In this document: piece by piece, positions 18,665-26,930 of the stretch | Layout of the letters: every line of letters begins with the position of its first letter | Numbering within the stretch: the first letter of the stretch is position 1 | DNA from: Pseudomonadota bacterium | GTDB lineage: Bacteria; Pseudomonadota; Gammaproteobacteria; CALCKW01 | Reading direction: 5' to 3' | Length of the DNA stretch: 58,976 nucleotides | NCBI GenBank assembly: GCA_039196715.1 | Contig: JBCCUP010000027.1 | Span: forward strand, 1-58,976 | Program-made: the position numbers and the translations under genes | Notes under the pieces: generated by a model | Databases searched by the model: none | What the model was told of the DNA's origin: nothing | Seen by the model: the letters and a program-made list of their open reading frames with translations, nothing else

Positions 18665-19417
18665 TCAACCGACGCCCTCTCGCAACAGCAAGCCGAGACC
18701 GGACAACACCATCAACGAGACCAGCAAACGGCGGTACTGCGCGTCGCTGAGGCGATTGAACAGACCGATGCCGAGCTGGGCCGCGACCAAGGTGGCAGGC
18801 AGGCTGATTGCCAGTTTGACGAGGAACGCCGTGTCCAGGTGACCCAGTACACCGTAGTAGGCCACCGCGAGAATCAGCACGACGACGTTGAACGGCTGCA
18901 ACACGCCACGGGTTTCGGATTTGCTCCAGCCACGCAAGCTGCACCACAGCATCGGCAGTGCGCCCGACAGGCCGGCCATGCCGCCGAGCAACCCACCGAG
19001 GAATCCCACACCGCTGTCTGCCCACCGCGGCACGCCACGCCAGCGCGGCAGCGCCCGGATCGAAAACCACACGCCATAGCCAAGCAGCAACACGGCAATC
19101 AGGCGCCGCAGCGGGCCCGCGTCCAGGTGCTGGAGCAAGGCGACGCCCAACGGCAAGCCGAGCACCGCCGGCACGACGAAACGCGCCAGCCGCCGGTAGG
19201 CGATGCCGTGACGCACCACCCAGACGCCCTGCAGGCCGCTGAGCACGGAGAGGCTCGCAGCAAGGGCCACGGCCTCAATCGGCGGCAGCACGAGCAACCA
19301 GAATCCCAGCGCGAAAAGCGCTGTGCCGAAACCGGCAAGGCCATTGACGAAGCCGCCCGCCGCCGCGCCGGCGAGCAGCAGGCTCAGCGTCAGGGTGTCA
19401 GGCAAACACCACCCCAT
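18665..19417 (-). CDS. TSUP-family (TauE/SafE) membrane permease
   Basis: Integral membrane protein of 250 residues with about eight hydrophobic helices and the family's two glycine-rich repeats (GGFVNGLAGFGTALFALGF and GGLLGGMAGLSGALPMLW). TSUP proteins move sulfite, sulfonates or small organic anions across the inner membrane. It is divergent from the ectoine hydrolase-like gene with 67 bp between starts, so the two may share regulation. The substrate is not predictable. Confidence 0.88.
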   Translation of the reverse strand: MGWCLPDTLTLSLLLAGAAAGGFVNGLAGFGTALFALGFWLLVLPPIEAVALAASLSVLSGLQGVWVVRHGIAYRRLARFVVPAVLGLPLGVALLQHLDAGPLRRLIAVLLLGYGVWFSIRALPRWRGVPRWADSGVGFLGGLLGGMAGLSGALPMLWCSLRGWSKSETRGVLQPFNVVVLILAVAYYGVLGHLDTAFLVKLAISLPATLVAAQLGIGLFNRLSDAQYRRLLVSLMVLSGLGLLLREGVG

Positions 19418-19484
19418 GCCCCCGTCCGCACGGGTCGCGGTCAGCGCGATACACTGCGCACGGGCGCCCCCCGAAGAGACTCAG

Positions 19485-20675
19485 ATGACACACCAGCCGC
19501 ACCCCATTCCCGCGTTCACGCGCCGTGAATACGACGACAGGCTGACACGAACGCGCGCGGCAATGCAACGTCGGAACATCGACGTGCTGATCGTCAGCGA
19601 CCCGTCCAACATGGCCTGGTTGACCGGTTACGACGGCTGGAGTTTCTACACCCACCAGGCCGTGGTGATCGGCCAGGCGGGCGAGCCGATCTGGTGGGGC
19701 CGCGGCATGGACGCGCTCGGCGCCCGACGCACGGTCTGGATGAACACCGACAACATTCTTGGTTACGACGACACCTGTGTGCAGAACCCGGACAAACACC
19801 CGATGCGCGACCTCGCGTCCGTCCTCGAGCAGCGCGGCCTCGCGCGTGGCACGCTTGGGGTCGAGCTTGACAATTACTACTATTCCGCAGCGGCCGACCA
19901 GGCATTGCGCAGCGGCCTCGCGAACGCGACACTGGCCGATGCGACCGGCCTCGTCAATTGGCAGCGCGCCGTCAAGAGCGACACCGAAATCGCTTGCATG
20001 CGGGCGGCTGCGCGCATCGTCGAGCACATGCACCAACGCATTCTCGACACCGCCGAACCCGGCATGCCGAAACACCTGCTGGTTGCCGAGATCTACCGCA
20101 GCGCCATCGCCGGCACAGACGGCATCTGGGGCGACTATCCCGCGATCGTGCCGTTGACGCCTTCGGGCCTCGACGCGACCGCGCCCCACCTCACCTGGGA
20201 TGACAAACCGATCCAGGCAAACGAGTGCACCTTCTTCGAGATTGCCGGCGTGCACCGCCGGTACCACTGTCCGCAGTCCCGCACGCTGTTCTTCAACCGT
20301 GTACCCGACCGCTACCGCAGGGCCGAGGCGGCGGTGCTCGAGGCAATCGAAGCCGGTCTTGCCGAAGCCAGACCCGGAAACCGGTGCGAGGACATCGCCA
20401 ACGCCTTCAACCGTGCACTCAACCGGGCTGGATTCCACAAGGACAGCCGTGCCGGGTACGCCATCGGACTGTCCTACCCCCCTGATTGGGGCGAACGGAC
20501 GATGTCGTTTCGCGCGGGGGACAGCAGCGTGCTCGAGGTCGGGATGACGTTCCACTTCATGCCGGCGCTGTGGCTCGACGACGGCGGCCTGGAGATCACC
20601 GAATCAATCCTGATCACCGAGAGCGGCGCGGAGTGTCTGTGCAACACCCCGCGAGAAGTGTTCGTCAAGGACTGA
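19485..20675 (+). CDS. M24-family hydrolase, ectoine hydrolase (DoeA)-like
   Basis: Pita-bread-fold enzyme of 396 residues. The segments VLIVSDPSNMAWLTGYDGWS, FYTHQAVVIGQ, LGVELDNYYYSA and TGLVNWQRAVKS closely follow my memory of DoeA/EutD ectoine hydrolases, which open the ectoine ring to N-alpha-acetyl-diaminobutyrate. The standard aminopeptidase P metal ligands are not all conserved, as usual for DoeA. The rest of the doe cluster (DoeB deacetylase, transporter) is not in this window, so a different amide substrate is possible. The start ATG is assigned from the homologous N-terminus. Confidence 0.72.
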   Translation: MTHQPHPIPAFTRREYDDRLTRTRAAMQRRNIDVLIVSDPSNMAWLTGYDGWSFYTHQAVVIGQAGEPIWWGRGMDALGARRTVWMNTDNILGYDDTCVQNPDKHPMRDLASVLEQRGLARGTLGVELDNYYYSAAADQALRSGLANATLADATGLVNWQRAVKSDTEIACMRAAARIVEHMHQRILDTAEPGMPKHLLVAEIYRSAIAGTDGIWGDYPAIVPLTPSGLDATAPHLTWDDKPIQANECTFFEIAGVHRRYHCPQSRTLFFNRVPDRYRRAEAAVLEAIEAGLAEARPGNRCEDIANAFNRALNRAGFHKDSRAGYAIGLSYPPDWGERTMSFRAGDSSVLEVGMTFHFMPALWLDDGGLEITESILITESGAECLCNTPREVFVKD

Positions 20676-20721
20676 GCCACCCTGCCCGCGGGCACGCGCC
20701 CTCAGACCCACGCTGCACGCG

Positions 20722-23700
20722 TCACTGCGGGCCACGCGCCGCCGACCGGGCGGGCACAACGCTGGAGACGACGTACGCCGCCCCAACCGTACACGCGAGG
20801 CCGACGACCATCGCGCCCATCACCAGCACGGTCGCCGAGGCATCGGGCAGCGCACGGGCCAGGCCACCGAGTAGCCAGCCTTGCATCTCGCCGGTGGCCG
20901 CGAAGGTGCCAGCCGTCGCCGCGATGATCGCGAGCGACATGGCCACCGTTGCACCAAGGAGCGCTCGAACCCGCACGGGCACGCGGCTGCCTCGCAGCAT
21001 ACGCTGCCGTGCGCGTCCGAAAACATGAACGTCCTGCTGGATCCAGACCAACGCCGGCACCAGACACAACACCAGTACCATGCCGAAGCCGAGCCCGTAA
21101 ACGAGCGATATCACCGTGGGCTTGAGAAACTGCGCTTGCTGCGACGATTCGAACAACAGCGGCGTCAGGCCGAGCACGGTGGTCAGCGTGGTGAGCAGGA
21201 CCGGGCGGAATCTGTCCACAACGGCGTCGATGATCGCGGTGCGCCAGTCGCGGTCCTCGAGGTATTCGTCGATCGTGCTCACGAGGATGATCGAGTCGTT
21301 GATGATGATACCGGTCATGCCAATCAGGCCAATCACGGAAAACATCGACAGTGGCACACCCCAGTGCCAGTGGCCGAACAACGCACCGGTGAGACCGAAG
21401 GGAATCACCGACATCACCACGAGCGGTCGAGACCAGCTCGCGAAGATCCACGACAGCGTCAGGTAGATGCCGAGCAGGCACAACAGGAAGCCGGTACGCG
21501 CATCATCGAGAAAATTGCGCTCCTGCTCTGCCAGACCGCTGAGGCGCCAACGCACACCGAACTCGGATTCGAGCGCCGGCAGTATCCGCTCGCGCAGCCG
21601 CGTGTCGAAAGCCGACGCGGCCTCGGGTTCGTCCTCGCTGACATCGCCCGTCACGGTCACGACCCGTTCACCATTCTCGCGCAGCACCGACGCGAAGCCG
21701 TTCTGACTGCGCACCCGAACGATGTCACTCAGGGCCACGTAGTCGCCACCCGGCGAGCGCAACAACGTGGTGCCGATCACATCGCCGCCGGCTTCGGTGT
21801 CGGTCAACTGCACACGGATCTCACCGGTGCGTGGCCCGACCGGAAACTCCGCGGCCACCACGCCGTTGAGTCGCTGGAACAGCTCCCGCCCCACTGCCTC
21901 GGTGCTGAAGCCCAGCGCCTCGCCACGCGCGGTGAGCTCAAGCACGAACTCGACCTTGTCCCAGGCGAGGTTGTCCTCGACGGCCGAGACGATTGGCACG
22001 TCCGAGACCGCCGTCTTGAGCGCGTCCGCCGCGCGCTTGAGCGTGCGGCTGTCCGCCCCGATCAGGTCGACATCGAGCGCATCCCCCCCGGGCCCGGACC
22101 GAAAGCGGCGAAACGCCAGGGTCTCGAGCAGCGGGTGTGAGCCGACCTCCTCCTCGACGGCGTTGACAAACACCGCCGAGCTGTAGGGGCGATCGTCGGG
22201 GTCGATGAGCTCGATGGCGATGGAGCCGAGTTGTTCAGGCAGTTTGTTTTCCTGATTCGCGAGTCCGCGACCCGTCGTACCACCGACCTCTGCGACGACA
22301 AACGCAACCGGGTTCGTGCCGTGCTTGGCTTCGAGTTCCTTGCCAACGGTTTCGACAGCCCGCTGCGTCTCGCGCACCATTGCCAGGGTGTCCTCACGCG
22401 TCCCCCCGGGCAACATGGCGAGGTTGGCCGAGACCGAGGCGCGTTCCGGCGCATTGAAAAAACGCCACGGCACATCGCCGCGAATGAGCAACGCTACCGA
22501 CGCCGCCAGCAGAGCGAAGCAGGCCGCCACAACCGGGTAGCGCGCACGCATCAGCACAGCCATGGTGGGTTTGAACACGCGCAACCGGAACCGGTTGAAG
22601 ACGCGGTTGACGGCACGGCTCGGTGCGTCGTACCAGGCAGACTGATCCACCGCGGTGAGCGCGTGACGCATGTGGTTGGGCAGGATCAGAAAGCACTCGG
22701 CGAGCGATGCCAGCAAGACCACGATCACCGTGTACGGGATGTCGACAATCAGCGAGCCGAAGCGCCCGCCGATGGCCGTGAGACCGAAGAAGGCGATCAC
22801 CGTCGTGATCGTCGCGGACACCACCGGTGCAGACATGCGCCGGGCCGCGTTGACCGCAGCCAGTGTCGGGCTCTCCCCGAGCTGCCTCGCACGGAAATCC
22901 GCGTGTTCACCGACGACGATGGCGTCGTCGACAACAATACCGAGACAGATGATCAAACCGAACAGTGAGATCATGTTGAGTGTGATGCCCGAGAGGTGCA
23001 TCAGGGCGATCGCCGCCATCATTGCCACCGGTATGCCCGCGGCCACCCAAAACGCCGTGCGCGCAGACAGGAACAGGAACAAGAGGCCGACCACCAGTGC
23101 CAGGCCCAGCAGGCCGTTGTCGATCAGGAGACTCAGTCGCTGTGAAATTGCCTCGGCCCGGGTGCGGATCAGCTCGACACGCACGCCCTCCGGCAACAGC
23201 GCCTGGAAGGCCTGCGCCTCGTCCTCCACCACCGCCTGCATCTCGATCGCGTCACCCTGGTCGGCGCGGTCGACCCGCACTGACATGGCCGGGTTGTCGC
23301 CGACGAAGTACTCGCGACCGTCGGCTCCACGCACCAAACCCACCTCGGCAACATCGCGCAACAACAGGCTGTCGCCGTCACGCTGCGCCCGAACCACCAC
23401 ATCGCCGATGCTTGCGACCGAGCGTTTGGCCACCCCGCTGCGAATTCGGGCATCGCCGCTGCGCGTTTCGCCGGCCGGATCGGATTCCACCGACTCGCCG
23501 ATCACACGCGCGATATCCGCCAAACTGATGTCGTGCGTCATCAGGGTCGCCTGGCGCACCGTGACCTCGATATCGGGCGAGACGACGCCACGCACGGTCG
23601 TGCGTGTCACACCGAGGCGGAACAGCCGCTGCACGAATTCGTCGGCAAACTGGCCGAGCTGCTCGCGCGTCACCGGACCGTGCAGAACGATATCCGTCAC

Positions 23701-24129
23701 CCGATCCCGCCAGGCACCCCGTTTGACGATGGGGTCGTCGATGCCCTCGGGAAAGGTGGTCACGCCATCGACTGCGGTGGTGACGTCCTCAGCGGCACGT
23801 GACATGTCCCAGTCGGGCTCGAACTCGAGGTCGATCACCGCCCTGCCCTCGACCGACCGTGCGCTGCTGTTGGTCACACCCTCGACACCCTGCAACGCGG
23901 GCTCGAGTGCCTCGACCACGCCGAGGTCGAGGTCTTCCGGACCGGCGCCGTCCCAGCGCACCGTGACCGAGACGCCGTCCACCACCACGTCGGGGAAGAA
24001 CTGCGCCCGAATCTGGGTTGCCGCGTAGAAACCCGACACCAGCATGACGAGCAACAACAGGTTTGCGAGGGTGGCATGGCGCGTGAAATACGACAGCACG
24101 CCACCGGTTTCCTCGCGCATCGAGATCAC
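20722..24129 (-). CDS. RND-family efflux transporter permease
   Basis: AcrB/AcrD/AcrF superfamily inner-membrane pump of 1135 residues, slightly longer than the usual 1030-1050. The first helix follows FTRHATLANLLLLVMLVSGF, two large periplasmic loops follow, and helix 4 carries the proton-relay pair in VVDDAIVVGEH. The late GIIINDSIILVSTIDE region is typical. The GTG start overlaps the adaptor stop by 4 bp, so the two are coupled. No outer-membrane factor gene is nearby. The sequence is closer to the general hydrophobe/amphiphile or uncharacterised clades than to the heavy-metal (CusA) type. Confidence 0.93.
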   Translation of the reverse strand: MISMREETGGVLSYFTRHATLANLLLLVMLVSGFYAATQIRAQFFPDVVVDGVSVTVRWDGAGPEDLDLGVVEALEPALQGVEGVTNSSARSVEGRAVIDLEFEPDWDMSRAAEDVTTAVDGVTTFPEGIDDPIVKRGAWRDRVTDIVLHGPVTREQLGQFADEFVQRLFRLGVTRTTVRGVVSPDIEVTVRQATLMTHDISLADIARVIGESVESDPAGETRSGDARIRSGVAKRSVASIGDVVVRAQRDGDSLLLRDVAEVGLVRGADGREYFVGDNPAMSVRVDRADQGDAIEMQAVVEDEAQAFQALLPEGVRVELIRTRAEAISQRLSLLIDNGLLGLALVVGLLFLFLSARTAFWVAAGIPVAMMAAIALMHLSGITLNMISLFGLIICLGIVVDDAIVVGEHADFRARQLGESPTLAAVNAARRMSAPVVSATITTVIAFFGLTAIGGRFGSLIVDIPYTVIVVLLASLAECFLILPNHMRHALTAVDQSAWYDAPSRAVNRVFNRFRLRVFKPTMAVLMRARYPVVAACFALLAASVALLIRGDVPWRFFNAPERASVSANLAMLPGGTREDTLAMVRETQRAVETVGKELEAKHGTNPVAFVVAEVGGTTGRGLANQENKLPEQLGSIAIELIDPDDRPYSSAVFVNAVEEEVGSHPLLETLAFRRFRSGPGGDALDVDLIGADSRTLKRAADALKTAVSDVPIVSAVEDNLAWDKVEFVLELTARGEALGFSTEAVGRELFQRLNGVVAAEFPVGPRTGEIRVQLTDTEAGGDVIGTTLLRSPGGDYVALSDIVRVRSQNGFASVLRENGERVVTVTGDVSEDEPEAASAFDTRLRERILPALESEFGVRWRLSGLAEQERNFLDDARTGFLLCLLGIYLTLSWIFASWSRPLVVMSVIPFGLTGALFGHWHWGVPLSMFSVIGLIGMTGIIINDSIILVSTIDEYLEDRDWRTAIIDAVVDRFRPVLLTTLTTVLGLTPLLFESSQQAQFLKPTVISLVYGLGFGMVLVLCLVPALVWIQQDVHVFGRARQRMLRGSRVPVRVRALLGATVAMSLAIIAATAGTFAATGEMQGWLLGGLARALPDASATVLVMGAMVVGLACTVGAAYVVSSVVPARSAARGPQ

Positions 24130-25778
24130 GAGGACTGCCCCAGCCGCGATTCGATGCGTTCGACCATGGCCGCCGGCACACGCGGTTGTTCCAAGGCCTC
24201 GAGCAGGCGGTCGCGTGCCGACTCGGGCAGATCGGTGTTGGCGTTGACCGCGTCGCGCAAGCGGGCGCGACGGGCGTCGTCGAGGGCGATGGTGTCGCCG
24301 TCACCGCTGCCGGCTGCAGACCCTGCCCCGCCGCCCATGCGGTTCTGGAAACGCTGCCACATCGCCGCACTGATTTCGCCGCTGTCGATGCGCTCGAGCA
24401 GCCGCGCCTTGACGTCGGCCGGCATACGGGTGTTGTTGCCGATGGCAGCCCGCAACCGGGCCTGCTGTGCCTCGGTCAGTTTGACGGTTTCGCGTTGTTC
24501 GATCTGCCGGTCGGGCCCGACTGTCTTGACACGCACACCAGGACCAAGCTGCGCGGTCCGGGCCAACACCAACCGCGCGTCCGCGGGCAAACCGGAGACG
24601 ATCAGGCTGTCACCCTGTCGGCGTTCAACCCTCGAGCGCAGCTCGACCAGCCGGTCTTCGTCGTCAACCACCAGCACACGACCGTCGTCGGTCGCGGCGG
24701 CACGCGGGATCAGCGCGACGCCGCTCAGCGCCGGTTCCTCGATGGCCACCGTGACAAAGTCGCCCACGGTGAGGGCGCCGGGCAACGGTGGCTGCAGTTC
24801 GGCGTAGACCAGCCGGCCGGACTGACCGTCGCCCACCTCGGCACTGATTCGCGAGATGCGCGCCTGCAACTGGATGTCGCGTGCACCCATCTCGAATTCC
24901 ACCGTCAACGGTTGCCTGAGCACCTCGCCTCGCGCGTCGACCAGGTGTGCGAAGGCTTCCACCGAGACGCGGAACGCCACCTCGAGCGCAGTCGGGTCGA
25001 TCAAGGTCGCCAGGCGCTCGTTGGCGCCGACGCGCCGACCGACCACCGCGTCGACCTCACTGAGCACCCCCTCGAACGGCGCGAGGATGCGCGTGTCCTC
25101 GAGGTCGCGCAGCGCAGCATCGCGTGCCAACACGCGACGTTCGATGCCGATTTCGGCGCGCGCCACGCGTGCCTCCGCCTGGGCAATCGCCTGCTTGCGG
25201 GTGACCAGCGACTGTGACGAACTGGCCAGGGCCAGTTCGGCGGCTTCGACGCCCGCGTCGGTGTCGAAGCCGCGCCGCTTCAGGTCGCGCGCCCGCGCCA
25301 GCGCCCGCTCGCGCAACCGGTGCTGCAACTCTGCAGCCGTCAGCTCCTCGACGCTGAGCTCGAGTGCGCGTTGCGCGTCGGTGAGTTCGGTTCGCGCCTC
25401 GGCGACGTCGGTTTCGCGGCTCGCCAGGGTGTTCTCGGCAATCACCGGGTCGATCTCGAACAACAGGTCTCCGCGGGCCACGCGCCCTCCATCGCGCACC
25501 GCGTCGCCGATGGCCGTGACCGTGCCCGCGCTGGCGGACCGCACGTCGGCGGTTTGCCAACTCTGCAACCGACCGAAAGCCCGGGACACCGGGGCGAGCG
25601 TCGTCGGTTCCACTGGCGTCACTGACACGGTGTAGACGCGTTCCTGTGCCGGCCGGCCATCGCGGCGACCGTCGCTGTCCGCGTCCGCCTGGATGAGCAC
25701 ACCCACCCCGAGCACCAACAGGCCCAGGGTCAGCGCGAGCAGGAACACGCCAGAGAGCGCGCGCAATAGAAATCGCAT
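24126..25778 (-). CDS. HlyD-family periplasmic adaptor with C-terminal tandem repeat
   Basis: Membrane-fusion protein of 550 residues. An N-terminal anchor (residues 3-28) is followed by a lipoyl half-motif (SAGTVTAIGDAVRDGGRVARGD), a long alpha-helical hairpin (~105-200) and a second lipoyl half with LAPFEGVLSEVDAVVGRRVGANE, then beta-barrel and membrane-proximal parts to ~430. Residues 434-481 and 499-546 are two copies of a 48-residue helical unit, 19 of 48 positions identical, joined by a Gly/Ala/Ser linker. Typical adaptors end before this. The ATG at 25778 begins the anchor. It works with the RND permease encoded immediately downstream. Confidence 0.92.
   Translation of the reverse strand: MRFLLRALSGVFLLALTLGLLVLGVGVLIQADADSDGRRDGRPAQERVYTVSVTPVEPTTLAPVSRAFGRLQSWQTADVRSASAGTVTAIGDAVRDGGRVARGDLLFEIDPVIAENTLASRETDVAEARTELTDAQRALELSVEELTAAELQHRLRERALARARDLKRRGFDTDAGVEAAELALASSSQSLVTRKQAIAQAEARVARAEIGIERRVLARDAALRDLEDTRILAPFEGVLSEVDAVVGRRVGANERLATLIDPTALEVAFRVSVEAFAHLVDARGEVLRQPLTVEFEMGARDIQLQARISRISAEVGDGQSGRLVYAELQPPLPGALTVGDFVTVAIEEPALSGVALIPRAAATDDGRVLVVDDEDRLVELRSRVERRQGDSLIVSGLPADARLVLARTAQLGPGVRVKTVGPDRQIEQRETVKLTEAQQARLRAAIGNNTRMPADVKARLLERIDSGEISAAMWQRFQNRMGGGAGSAAGSGDGDTIALDDARRARLRDAVNANTDLPESARDRLLEALEQPRVPAAMVERIESRLGQSS
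24141..24479 (-). repeat. Coding tandem repeat at adaptor C-terminus
   Basis: Two ungapped 48-codon units encode L-x2-A-x2-ARLR-x-A-x3-NT-x2-P-x5-RLLE-x8-AAM-x2-R-x3-R. They are separated by 17 codons for a Gly-rich linker. The repeat is seen at protein level and the DNA copies have diverged. Confidence 0.8.
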
Positions 25779-25956
25779 GAGTTCGATGAGTCTCCCAGTC
25801 CCGTGCCCGCCGGCGCACCGGGGGCTTGGACGCCCGGACACGCGGTCGCGTTCACTGGAAGTCTACTCAAGTTGCGCGCCGGCGCCGCGGTCTTGACAAA
25901 GGTTTACACCGGATGGGTGCGCCCCAATGCCGTGCATTGGTCGGCGCTGGCGCGGC

Positions 25957-26847
25957 TCAGAGGCTGTTGCGCCAGATCCGCCAGGCCCGCGGTGAATCGC
26001 CAACGGCTTTCTTGAAGAAGCGGTTGAAGTAGGCAGGGTCGTCGAAGCCGAGCGCAGCACCGATGTCGGCCACGCTGACGTGCGTGAACCGCAACAGCCG
26101 TTTGGCCTCGACCACCGTTCGCGCGTGGATCATCTGCAAGGGCGTCTGACCGTGCACACGGTGGGTGGCACGGCGCAGTGCGCGCTCGGTGACACCGAGC
26201 AGATCGCAGTAGGCCGTCAGCGGTTGCTGCGACCGGTAGTGCTGCTCGATCAGCGAAACGAACAGCGTGGCGACTCGCTCCGCCGCGTCGCCGGCATCGG
26301 TCGTCCCGCCGGGCAGCGCCTGCATCGCGCGCGCGACGTCATCGAGCACGGCGTAGAGCGCGGAGTAGACCGCGAGGTCGGAGGCACGCGCGATGACCCG
26401 CGTGGCCGTGCGCAAGGTGTCGAAGGCGCGTGCCGTCGCGACCGTGTCGGCCGGCGCAAGCCACAGCGCGTCGTGCGCACTCAGGCAGGTGTGCACCGCC
26501 GCAGACGTCGTCGCCGAGCGCCGCAGGATGTCGACCGGCACAGCCACCACCGTCCCCCGCGCGGCGCTGCCGCCGCTCAGAGCAAATTGAAGATCCGGGG
26601 GCAGGATCACCACCTGGCCGGTTTCGATCGTGTTGCTGCCGCCCGCCGTGGACAGCGTCACCGCACCGTGGCTGACAAACACCAGGTGGACGAGGTCGTC
26701 GCGTTGGACTGCTCGCGTGGTGCTGCTGTGCAGCGCAAGATAGGCATCGAGCGCGTCGGCAAACACGATATCCGCAGCCGCGTTCGCACCCCAGACAAGG
26801 GCGCTTTCAGCGGGTGGCGCGAGCGTGGTGTCTACGTCGATACTCAT
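25957..26847 (-). CDS. AraC-family transcriptional regulator
   Basis: Regulator of 296 residues with an N-terminal cupin-like sensing domain (TIETGQVVILPPDLQFAL) and a C-terminal double HTH (YCDLLGVTERALRRATHRVHG and VSVADIGAALGFDDPAYFNRFFKKAVG). The upper part resembles regulators with an AraC-binding-like domain followed by an all-helical linker. It lies upstream of and in the same direction as the RND adaptor with a 178-bp gap, so it may control the pump or be independent. Confidence 0.9.
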   Translation of the reverse strand: MSIDVDTTLAPPAESALVWGANAAADIVFADALDAYLALHSSTTRAVQRDDLVHLVFVSHGAVTLSTAGGSNTIETGQVVILPPDLQFALSGGSAARGTVVAVPVDILRRSATTSAAVHTCLSAHDALWLAPADTVATARAFDTLRTATRVIARASDLAVYSALYAVLDDVARAMQALPGGTTDAGDAAERVATLFVSLIEQHYRSQQPLTAYCDLLGVTERALRRATHRVHGQTPLQMIHARTVVEAKRLLRFTHVSVADIGAALGFDDPAYFNRFFKKAVGDSPRAWRIWRNSL

Positions 26848-26930
26848 GCTGACATAGCATACGGCCGCGCTCTCCGCGGCGAATGCGGTACATCACAAAA
26901 ACGCGACGCCTCGCGCGGGCTGCGTCACAT

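Noticed and set aside
20683-20694. Palindrome TGCCCGCGGGCA between the ectoine hydrolase-like and RND genes
   Set aside because: It is a short GC palindrome with no T-run or loop. It could be chance at this G+C, so it is not called a terminator.
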